Assembly: GCA_947505995.1 (NCBI GenBank)
Contig: CANNNB010000175.1
Span: 1-5,276 of the forward strand
Reading direction: 5' to 3'
DNA from: Comamonadaceae bacterium
GTDB taxonomy: Bacteria > Pseudomonadota > Gammaproteobacteria > Burkholderiales > Burkholderiaceae
DNA length: 5,276 bases
Part shown: positions 1-5,276 of the stretch, one piece after another
Position numbering within the stretch: the stretch's first letter is position 1
How the letters are laid out: the number at the start of each line of letters is the position of its first letter
Program-made: the position numbers and the translations under genes
Notes under the pieces: generated by a model
Told to the model about the DNA's origin: nothing
The model's input: the letters and a program-made list of their open reading frames with translations, nothing else
Databases searched by the model: none

Positions 1-642
1 GAAAAAGATTTCACCCCCATCGGCATGATTGGCTCAACCCCCAATGTGCTGTGCATCAACACCAGCTTGCCACCGCAAAACTTCAAGGCCTTTTTGGACT
101 ACGTGAAACAAAACCCTGGCCGCCTGTCTTATGGCTCTGCAGGTGCGGGGTCCTTAACCCATCTGGCGGCTGAGTTGTTCAAATTGCAAACCAACAGCTT
201 CATGGTGCACATTCCCTATCGCGGCATTGCACCCGCCATCACAGACCTCATTGGTGGACAAACACAACTGATGTTCCCTGGGTTGGCCGCGGCATTGCCG
301 CATATTCGAAGTGGCCGTATCCGCGCACTGGCTGTGACAGGCACCAAGCGTCACCCACAAGTCAAGGACATACCCACCTTAGAGGAGATGGGTCTCAAGG
401 GCTTTGACGCCCAACAATGGTATGGCGTTGTTGGGCCTGCCAACATGCCGGCCGCCATTGTCAAAACACTGAACGATGCCATGCTGGCTGTTTTGGCCCA
501 GCCCGACTTCAAAGAAAAATTAAGTTCGGAAGCTGTTGAACTGATGCCCATGAAGCCTGCAGAATTTGCAGCCTACATGAAGGCAGACTTAGCCCGATGG
601 ACCCAATTAGCCAAGACTCGAAATATTCAGCTAGATGGCTAG
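1..642 (+). CDS. Tripartite tricarboxylate transporter substrate-binding protein (TctC/Bug family), 5'-truncated by window edge
   Basis: The reading frame is open from base 1 (first residues EKDFTPIG) to the TAG stop at 640-642, giving 213 residues. The family is usually about 320-330 aa, so roughly the first 110 residues, including the signal peptide, lie outside the window; the ATG at 25 is internal, not the start. Recognisable Bug/TctC features are the ligand loop SYGSAGAGS (window residues 43-51), HIPYRG (70-75), a GGQTQLMF strand, the sGRIRALAVTG segment, the IPTLEEMG motif, and the late W-GVVGPANMPAAIV segment. These receptors sit in the periplasm and present carboxylated or aromatic small molecules to TctA/TctB membrane partners; many in Burkholderiales are orphans. 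The ligand cannot be read from sequence. No tctA or tctB is visible here. A terminator follows 19 bases after the stop. The family call is firm; substrate is unknown. Confidence 0.93.
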   Translation, partial: EKDFTPIGMIGSTPNVLCINTSLPPQNFKAFLDYVKQNPGRLSYGSAGAGSLTHLAAELFKLQTNSFMVHIPYRGIAPAITDLIGGQTQLMFPGLAAALPHIRSGRIRALAVTGTKRHPQVKDIPTLEEMGLKGFDAQQWYGVVGPANMPAAIVKTLNDAMLAVLAQPDFKEKLSSEAVELMPMKPAEFAAYMKADLARWTQLAKTRNIQLDG

Positions 643-661
643 CAGCACCTCAACTGAACTC

Positions 662-690
662 AAAGCCTGCCTTGAAACGCAGGCTTTTTT
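662..690 (+). terminator. Rho-independent terminator of the TctC/Bug gene
   Basis: A perfect 9-bp stem, AAAGCCTGC at 662-670 and GCAGGCTTT at 679-687, encloses an 8-base loop. A run of six T residues (685-690) follows on the plus strand, the classic intrinsic terminator layout, 19 bases after the stop at 642. The BMP gene converges on it and ends at 708. In the minus direction the stem is followed by only three T residues, so it would be a weaker terminator for that gene. Confidence 0.88.
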
Positions 691-707
691 ATTTCAGACA
701 TTTGACA

Positions 708-1808
708 TCAGGGGCTAATTTTGCCCATCACACCCGCCACACCATAGTTCATGTTCAAGATTTGAACATCCGTCAACTTTTGTCCAATAGCCAATATTGT
801 TTTACCTTCGTTGTCAACAATGGGACCTTGAAATGGATGGCGTTTGCCCTGCGCTATGTCTTGTTGAACCTTTACAATTTCGTCGCGCACTTTGACAGGC
901 AACTTAGGGCCAAAGTCGCCAACGCGAATCATGCCTTCCTTCAAACCGGCCCAAACATTGCCAGTGCGCCACTGGCCTTTTTGCACATCAGTCACGCGTT
1001 GCGTGTAATACGCGCCCCACTCATGGGTGACCGCCAACAACTGCGCGTCAGGCGCCACTTTGCGCATGTCTGAGTGATAGGCAATGGCCATCTTGCCGCG
1101 TTCTTGCGCCGCCACCATCACAGCATTGGAGGCGGTGTGAAAGGTAATCACATCCACCGACTGACTGAACAAAGCAAAGGCCGCGTCGCGCTCCTTGGCA
1201 GGATCAAACCAAGTGTTCAACCAAACCACTTTCACTTGGGCTTTGGGATTCACAGAACGCATGCCCAAGGCAAAAGCGTTCAAGCCTTGCAACACTTCAG
1301 GAATGGGAAAGCCAGCCACGTAACCTGCCACGTTGGATTGCGTCATTCGCCCTGCCGCTACACCCGCCAAATATCGGCCTTCGTAATAGCGCGCATTGGC
1401 CACCGAAACATTCACATCGGTTTTGTAGCCAGTGATAGATTCAAACTTCACGTTGGGAAATTCTTTGGCTACTTTGAGCGTGGGTTCCATGTAACCAAAG
1501 CTGGTGGTGAAAATAATGTCGTGACCTTGTTGTGCTAAATCGCGCACCACTCGCTCAGCGTCAGCACCTTCGGCCACGTTGTCCACCACGGTGGTTTTAA
1601 CCTTGGACCCCAAAGCTTTTTCGACGGCTTTGCGACCTTCGTCATGTTGGCGTGTCCAACCCATTTCAAAAACAGGCGTGACAAAGACAAAGCCGGCCTT
1701 CAAAGGTACCGCTTGTTGGGAAACAGACTTAACAGCTTCGGCTGCAAGCAAATGGAAGGGAAAGAATAAACAGGCGGCCGCGAGCGTGGCAGCGAGGTTT
1801 TTATACAT
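708..1808 (-). CDS. BMP family (PnrA/Med-like) ABC transporter substrate-binding protein, complete
   Basis: This is a complete 366-residue periplasmic receptor of the basic membrane protein family, whose characterised members bind nucleosides or other small molecules for an ABC importer. ATG at 1808-1806 is chosen because AGAGGA lies 5 bases upstream and the only nearby upstream in-frame ATG (1823-1821) runs straight into TAG. The N-terminus has K3, a hydrophobic core, and a likely signal peptidase I site near AEA (residues 23-25). Family motifs follow in order: MGWTRQHDEGR (49-59), TSFGYM (102-107), NARYYEGRYLAG (138-149), WFDPAKE (200-206), GLKEG (288-292) and FQGPIVDNEGK (326-336). Compared with the second BMP protein in this window, two positions expected in the ligand pocket differ: TAS instead of TDS (A226) and YHSDM instead of WDSDM (H245). 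This suggests a different ligand or altered binding. It has no permease or ATPase gene beside it and is divergent from the M16 peptidase. The family is firm and the substrate unknown. Confidence 0.93.
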   Translation of the reverse strand: MYKNLAATLAAACLFFPFHLLAAEAVKSVSQQAVPLKAGFVFVTPVFEMGWTRQHDEGRKAVEKALGSKVKTTVVDNVAEGADAERVVRDLAQQGHDIIFTTSFGYMEPTLKVAKEFPNVKFESITGYKTDVNVSVANARYYEGRYLAGVAAGRMTQSNVAGYVAGFPIPEVLQGLNAFALGMRSVNPKAQVKVVWLNTWFDPAKERDAAFALFSQSVDVITFHTASNAVMVAAQERGKMAIAYHSDMRKVAPDAQLLAVTHEWGAYYTQRVTDVQKGQWRTGNVWAGLKEGMIRVGDFGPKLPVKVRDEIVKVQQDIAQGKRHPFQGPIVDNEGKTILAIGQKLTDVQILNMNYGVAGVMGKISP

Positions 1809-1813
1809 GGTAG

Positions 1814-1819
1814 TCCTCT
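1814..1819 (-). promoter_or_regulatory. Ribosome binding site of the BMP gene
   Basis: Read on the minus strand, AGAGGA is placed 5 bases before the ATG at 1808-1806. It is the best Shine-Dalgarno match in the divergent gap and fixes the start of the BMP protein, since the in-frame ATG further upstream is followed directly by a stop codon. Confidence 0.75.
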
Positions 1820-1840
1820 ACATGGCCCTGAAAAATGAAA

Positions 1841-1868
1841 TGAATACCCTTAAGGGCGAGCGTATTCA
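1841..1868. repeat. Inverted repeat in the divergent control region (candidate operator or leader hairpin)
   Basis: Perfect 7-bp arms, TGAATAC at 1841-1847 and GTATTCA at 1862-1868, are separated by 14 bases. A separate 10-bp palindrome, CCCTTAAGGG (1847-1856), sits off-centre between and just touching the left arm. The element lies in the gap between the divergent BMP and M16 genes, within the inferred 5' leader of the BMP transcript and upstream of the M16 gene. It has no T-run, so it is not a terminator. It could be a regulator binding site or form alternative leader stems. The symmetry is seen directly; any function is inference. Confidence 0.45.
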
Positions 1869-1888
1869 GGTCGTGATTCTAATCGAAG

Positions 1889-1916
1889 TGTATAAAGAGA
1901 TTTTCCAAATTGCCAA
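1889..1916 (-). promoter_or_regulatory. Candidate sigma-70-type promoter for the BMP gene
   Basis: On the minus strand, TTGGCA (1916-1911, five of six matches to the -35 consensus) is followed after 16 bases by TATACA (1894-1889, four of six matches to the -10). Transcription would start near 1882, giving a leader of about 73 bases that contains the 1841-1868 inverted repeat. The -35 overlaps the beginning of the M16 reading frame, and the TATA core is also read as TATAAA on the plus strand, so the two divergent promoters may overlap. This is a by-eye match only. Confidence 0.3.
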
Positions 1917-1924
1917 ACTTTGAC

Positions 1925-4675
1925 ATGCTCCACTTAATTGCTCCCTTGACTTTCATATGCCTCTTATTGATTTCGCCCTTACATGGGCAGGCGCAAACCA
2001 ATGCGCCTGCCGCAACCAGCATTGCAGATCTCAAAGCTTTGGCTTCGGTCGAAGGCATTTCAGAATTTCGTTTGCCCAATGGCCTTCGAATTTTGTTGGC
2101 ACCCGATGCCTCCAAGCCCACCACCACGGTCAATATCACTTACTTGGTTGGTAGCCGCCATGAAAATTATGGTGAGACTGGCATGGCGCATTTGTTAGAG
2201 CACATGGTGTTCAAGGGTACCCCGGCTCGGGGCAACATCATTCAAGAACTGGGTAAGCGAGGCATGAGTTTCAATGGCACCACCTTCTACGATCGCACCA
2301 ATTATTACGAAACCTTTGCTGCCAATCCAGAGAACCTGAAATGGGCGCTGGAGATGGAAGCTGATCGCATGGTTAACAGTTTTATTGCTCGAAAAGATTT
2401 AGACACCGAGTTTTCGGTGGTACGCAATGAAATGGAGAGTAGTGAAAACAGCCCGCACATGTCTCTTTGGCAGCGCATGGCTTCCACCGCTTTCGACTGG
2501 CACAACTACGGCAAAAGCACCATCGGCGCTCGCACCGATGTTGAGAACGTGAAAATTGAAAATCTGCAAAACTTTTACCGCAAGTACTACCAACCCGACA
2601 ACGCTGTTCTGTTGGTGGCTGGCAAATTTGAGACGGCTGGCACCCTCAAGCTGATACAGCAAGTGTTTGGTGTCATTCCCAAACCAAACCGTGTCATTGA
2701 ACCCACTTACACACAAGACCCTGCGCAAGACGGCTCACGCGAAGTCACGGTTCGGCGCATCGGCGACGTTCAATTGTCTGCGGTGCTTTATCACACGGCA
2801 GCGGGCAGCCACATTGATGCTGCGGCCATGTCGGCCCTAAGCGAAGTGTTGGCCGGCACACCCAGCGGCCGTTTACACAAAAATTTGGTGGAGAAAAAAT
2901 TGGCCGTCAACGTCAGTCCATGGAACTTTGAGTTGGCAGAGCGCGGTTATGTGATGTTCATGGCTGAGCTCAGCAAAACACAAAGCCGAATGGAAGCTCG
3001 CAAAGTTCTTTTGGAAGAACTTGAAGGTTTGCAAAAGAAGCCTGTAACCGAAGAAGAACTTAAACGTGCCAAGGCAAGCCTTTTAAGCGACATCGACAAG
3101 ACCATCAACGACCCGCAAAAATTGGCGGTACAACTGTCGGAGTCCATTGCCAATGGCGACTGGCGCTTGTTCTTTTTGCAACGCGATCGCATTGAAAATC
3201 TCAAATTGGCCGACCTGCAATCTGTGGCTGCCAATTACTTCAAAGAAAGCAATCGCACTTTGGGGCAATTCATTCCCACCCCCGTACCCGACCGCAGCAA
3301 ACTGCCCGAAGCTGTAGACGTTGCCAAACTGGTTGCCGACTACAAAGGCAGGGCGGCAGCCAGTGAAGGCGAAGTGTTTGATATCAGCCCTGCCAACATT
3401 GAAAGACGCACCCAACGCATCGCGTTGGCAAGTGGCATGAAGCTCATCTTGACGCCAAAGAAAACACGTGGCGAAACTGTCAGCGGCTTTTTTACTTTGC
3501 GCTTTGGCGATGAAGCATCGCTGTTCAATCAAGCCACCACTTCAAGCCTTACGGCCAACTTATTGATGCGTGGCGCTGGCAATTTACAACGCGCGGAAAT
3601 TTCTGCCAAATTGGACGAACTCAAAACCCAAATCGAAGTCAGCGGGGGCGGTCAAAGCGTAACCGTCCGCTTTGACACTCTGCGCAAAAACTTGCCAGAA
3701 ATTCTAAATTTGGTACGCGATATTTTGCGAAAACCAAATTTGGCTGCCAAAGAATTTGACTTGCTGGTTCAAGAGGGCACTGCTGGCCTTGAAAGCCAAC
3801 GCAGTGAACCCGATGCCATGGGCTCACAAGCCATGGCACTGGCCTTGGACGTTTACAAGAAAGGCGATATTCGCGCGACACGCAGTTTGGATGAATCTAT
3901 TGCGGCACTCAAAGCAGCAAAGCTTGCACAAGTTAAACAGTTTCACAGCAGCTATTACGGCGCCAACAACAGCGAGTTTGCTTTGGTGGGCGACTTTGAC
4001 AGCGAAGCAGTCAAGACACAATTGACGCAACTCTTTGGTGACTGGAAAAGCCCCAAAGCCTATGCTCGCTTGAAGGCTGAAAGCAGAGCTGTAAAACCAG
4101 GTACTGTTGAATTGGAAGCGCCCGACAAAGCCAATGCTTTCTTTGTGGCTGGTCTACCCTTGGCCTTGCAAGATACCCAAACAGATTTTGTTCCATTGCA
4201 ATTGGCCAACCGCGTGTTGGGCGGCGGTTTCAAATCTCGCCTCTTTGATCGCCTTCGCCAAAAAGACGGTATTAGCTACGATGCTGGCACCCAACTCAGC
4301 GCCAGTGCTTTTGAACCCTCAGGCATGTGGGTCATTTATGCCATTTATGCACCACAAAATTTAGCCAAACTGAAGGCCGGTGTGCAAGATGAGTTAGCCA
4401 AATTTGTCAAAGACGGCATCACCGCAGAGGAACTGACAGACGCCAAAAAAGGATGGCAAGAGGAGCGAAAAATAAACCGCGCACAAGATCGAGCATTAGC
4501 GGCTGGCCATGTGGCGCAAACTGCGGCCAATCGAACGCTGGCCTTTGTGGAAAAAATAGATGCTCAAATTGAAGCCGCCACCTTAGAAGAAGTCAACACA
4601 GCTATTCGCAAAGTTTTGGACCCAACCAAATTTTTGAATGTGTATGCAGGAGATTTTGCTGCTGCTAAAAAATAA
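1925..4675 (+). CDS. Exported M16 family zinc metallopeptidase (insulinase/pitrilysin-like, two-domain)
   Basis: This encodes a 916-residue protein from the ATG at 1925, or 921 from an in-frame TTG at 1910. The N-terminal M16 domain carries the inverted zinc motif HLLEH (H89, E92, H93, codons 2189-2203) and the downstream ligand E169 in VVRNE, exactly 76 residues after the second His, as in active M16 peptidases. The middle (about 170-455) matches the peptidase inactive partner domain. A second pair of domains begins near residue 497; there the HxxEH position is degenerate, but the GGG-KSRLFDRLRQKDGISY segment (766-785) keeps the Arg and Tyr typical of the substrate-contacting half. A hydrophobic N-terminus ending in HGQA|Q points to export to the periplasm. 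Its role is presumably degradation of peptides or small proteins; a specific substrate cannot be inferred. The start is uncertain: ATG 1925 has no Shine-Dalgarno, while TTG 1910 has only a weak AAAGAGA nine bases upstream. I prefer ATG because it gives the cleaner signal peptide. The gene stands alone, divergent from the BMP gene, and ends 19 bases before a strong terminator. Confidence 0.93.
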   Translation: MLHLIAPLTFICLLLISPLHGQAQTNAPAATSIADLKALASVEGISEFRLPNGLRILLAPDASKPTTTVNITYLVGSRHENYGETGMAHLLEHMVFKGTPARGNIIQELGKRGMSFNGTTFYDRTNYYETFAANPENLKWALEMEADRMVNSFIARKDLDTEFSVVRNEMESSENSPHMSLWQRMASTAFDWHNYGKSTIGARTDVENVKIENLQNFYRKYYQPDNAVLLVAGKFETAGTLKLIQQVFGVIPKPNRVIEPTYTQDPAQDGSREVTVRRIGDVQLSAVLYHTAAGSHIDAAAMSALSEVLAGTPSGRLHKNLVEKKLAVNVSPWNFELAERGYVMFMAELSKTQSRMEARKVLLEELEGLQKKPVTEEELKRAKASLLSDIDKTINDPQKLAVQLSESIANGDWRLFFLQRDRIENLKLADLQSVAANYFKESNRTLGQFIPTPVPDRSKLPEAVDVAKLVADYKGRAAASEGEVFDISPANIERRTQRIALASGMKLILTPKKTRGETVSGFFTLRFGDEASLFNQATTSSLTANLLMRGAGNLQRAEISAKLDELKTQIEVSGGGQSVTVRFDTLRKNLPEILNLVRDILRKPNLAAKEFDLLVQEGTAGLESQRSEPDAMGSQAMALALDVYKKGDIRATRSLDESIAALKAAKLAQVKQFHSSYYGANNSEFALVGDFDSEAVKTQLTQLFGDWKSPKAYARLKAESRAVKPGTVELEAPDKANAFFVAGLPLALQDTQTDFVPLQLANRVLGGGFKSRLFDRLRQKDGISYDAGTQLSASAFEPSGMWVIYAIYAPQNLAKLKAGVQDELAKFVKDGITAEELTDAKKGWQEERKINRAQDRALAAGHVAQTAANRTLAFVEKIDAQIEAATLEEVNTAIRKVLDPTKFLNVYAGDFAAAKK

Positions 4676-4694
4676 GTCACTGTAAGCCCCAAGA

Positions 4695-4730
4695 AAAAAG
4701 CCGCTCTTCGAATGTGAAGAGCGGCTTTTT
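4695..4730. terminator. Bidirectional rho-independent terminator between the M16 and second BMP genes
   Basis: Perfect 15-bp arms (4695-4709 and 4716-4730) enclose the 6-base loop GAATGT. The core GCCGCTCTTC / GAAGAGCGGC is flanked by A-tracts on the left and T-tracts on the right, so a U-run follows the stem in both directions: five T on the plus strand and six on the minus strand. It lies 19 bases after the M16 stop and 30 bases beyond the stop of the converging BMP gene, and should serve both. Confidence 0.93.
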
Positions 4731-4767
4731 AACTGATAGCGACTGTTAAGTCGCATTGAATCAGTTA
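4730..4767. repeat. Imperfect hairpin overlapping the stop codon of the second BMP gene
   Basis: Outer 8-bp arms TAACTGAT (4730-4737) and ATCAGTTA (4760-4767) surround inner 6-bp arms GCGACT (4739-4744) and AGTCGC (4749-4754) with a GTTA loop. An asymmetric bulge (one base against five) lies between them. The right arm contains the TGA stop of the minus-strand BMP gene (4763-4761). No T-run follows on either side, so alone it is not an intrinsic terminator. It directly abuts the terminator at 4695-4730 and could form a tandem 3'-end structure protecting the BMP mRNA; that role is inference. Confidence 0.5.
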
Positions 4768-5276
4768 GGCACTTTGCCTTCTACGCCTTTAACGTAGAAC
4801 TTGATACCGCCCAAGAACTTGTCGTCAGCGACAACATCTTTGGCCAGAACTTCTTTGCCGTCTTGTCCCACGATAGGGCCTTTCCAGATTGCAAAGCTAC
4901 CGTCTTTCAGGCCAGCCTTGATTTCTTCAACACGTTTTTTGATGTCATCGGGTACATCAGATGCCACAGACACCATGTCGATAGCGCCTTCTTTAACACC
5001 CCACCAGCTTTGGCCTGTCGCCCATTTGCCTTCAAGGGCTTCACCCACGGCCTTGATGTAATAAGGACCCCAGTTGATAACGGCAGAACCCAAGTGAGCC
5101 TTAGGGCCATAGGCTGTCATGTCAGAGTCCCAACCAAATGCGCGCTTGCCCATTTTTTCGGCAGTTTGCAACACAGCAGAAGAGTCTGTGTTTTGCATCA
5201 ACACGTCAGCACCACCATTGATGAGGGCCGTCGCTGCTTCTGTTTCCTTTGGGGGATTGAACCACTCGTTGATCCA
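4761..5276 (-). CDS. BMP family ABC transporter substrate-binding protein, 5'-truncated by window edge
   Basis: The minus-strand frame is open from the window edge to the TGA at 4763-4761, giving 171 residues, roughly the C-terminal half of a protein that is usually 350-400 aa. The true start lies beyond the right edge; the GTG at 5204 is internal, because family sequence continues upstream of it (WINEWFNPPKETEAA, then GGADVLMQNTDSSA). Aligned by eye with the complete BMP protein in this window it shares the W-N-WF-P-KE segment, SDM, the W-G-YY segment, a G-W-TG stretch, G-KEG, and KGPIVGQDGK near the end, but overall it is clearly divergent. It keeps the TDS and GWDSDM residues that are usual in the family pocket. 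It is a periplasmic receptor for an ABC importer; characterised relatives bind nucleosides, but the ligand here is not determined. Its permease and ATPase genes, if any, would have to lie outside the window. It shares a two-way terminator with the M16 gene. Confidence 0.93.
   Translation of the reverse strand, partial: WINEWFNPPKETEAATALINGGADVLMQNTDSSAVLQTAEKMGKRAFGWDSDMTAYGPKAHLGSAVINWGPYYIKAVGEALEGKWATGQSWWGVKEGAIDMVSVASDVPDDIKKRVEEIKAGLKDGSFAIWKGPIVGQDGKEVLAKDVVADDKFLGGIKFYVKGVEGKVPN

Noticed and set aside
1..642. ATG at 25 as the start of the TctC/Bug gene
   Set aside because: The frame is open to the window edge, family-like sequence precedes the ATG, and the protein would lack its N-terminal third and signal peptide.
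597..1538. Two plus-strand open frames (597-1073 and 1074-1538) opposite the BMP gene
   Set aside because: They lie antisense to a clear BMP coding sequence with intact family motifs, and their translations (rich in His, Arg and Phe) show no recognisable domain. They are shadows of the real frame; the first also crosses the terminator at 662-690.
1769..1775. Possible lipoprotein signal (Cys13) in the complete BMP protein
   Set aside because: The residues before Cys13 are AAA, lacking the usual Leu at -3, and the hydrophobic core continues past the Cys to a better signal peptidase I site at AEA (23-25).
3083..3532. 149-residue minus-strand open frame inside the M16 gene
   Set aside because: It is fully contained within a confident M16 coding sequence, has no ribosome binding site that stands out, and its translation resembles no known family. 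It is most simply a shadow.
3405..3600. Damage or frameshift in the second half of the M16 gene because the zinc motif is missing there
   Set aside because: The frame is continuous, and a degenerate C-terminal half is normal in two-domain M16 peptidases; the substrate-contacting Arg/Tyr segment is intact further on.
4761..5204. GTG at 5204 as the start of the second BMP gene
   Set aside because: Clear BMP-family sequence (WINEWFNPPKE and GGADV) continues upstream of it to the window edge, so it is an internal valine codon.
1..5276. CRISPR array, tRNA, rRNA, insertion sequence, phage or defence genes
   Set aside because: No spaced direct repeats, cloverleaf-like sequence, transposase motifs or terminal repeats were seen, and every stretch longer than about 120 bases is occupied by one of the four genes.

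Overview
This window looks like ordinary chromosomal DNA from a betaproteobacterium, most likely order Burkholderiales and plausibly a Comamonadaceae-type freshwater or soil organism. The evidence is a Bug/TctC-type periplasmic solute receptor (a family greatly expanded in that group), two BMP-family ABC receptors in the style seen there, moderate GC by eye, and compact intergenic gaps. The taxonomic placement is inferred from gene content only.

Four protein genes alternate in strand. (1) Positions 1-642, plus strand: the C-terminal two thirds of a tripartite-tricarboxylate-transporter (TctC/Bug) substrate-binding protein, followed at once by a hairpin-plus-T-run terminator. (2) Positions 708-1808, minus strand: a complete 366-aa BMP-family (PnrA/Med-like) ABC substrate-binding protein with a signal peptide and good ribosome binding site. 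(3) Positions 1925-4675, plus strand (start possibly 1910): a complete exported M16 metallopeptidase of about 916 aa with an active N-terminal half and a degenerate C-terminal half. (4) Positions 4761-5276, minus strand: the C-terminal half of a second, distinct BMP-family receptor that runs off the right edge. A perfect 15-bp two-way terminator separates genes 3 and 4, and a second imperfect hairpin overlaps the stop codon of gene 4.

Genes 1/2 and 3/4 converge. Genes 2/3 diverge from a gap of about 115 bp that holds an inverted repeat and overlapping weak promoter-like elements. Three of the four genes are periplasmic receptors for small molecules and the fourth is an exported peptidase, so the common theme is uptake and processing of nutrients outside the cytoplasm. 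No permease or ATPase genes lie in the window, so the receptors are orphans as seen here, and no pathway links the four genes.

I found no RNA gene, mobile element, CRISPR array or defence system, and nothing that I would call an undescribed system. The points most worth checking are the start codon of the M16 gene, the loss of conserved pocket residues in the complete BMP receptor relative to its neighbour, and the inverted repeat in the divergent control region.
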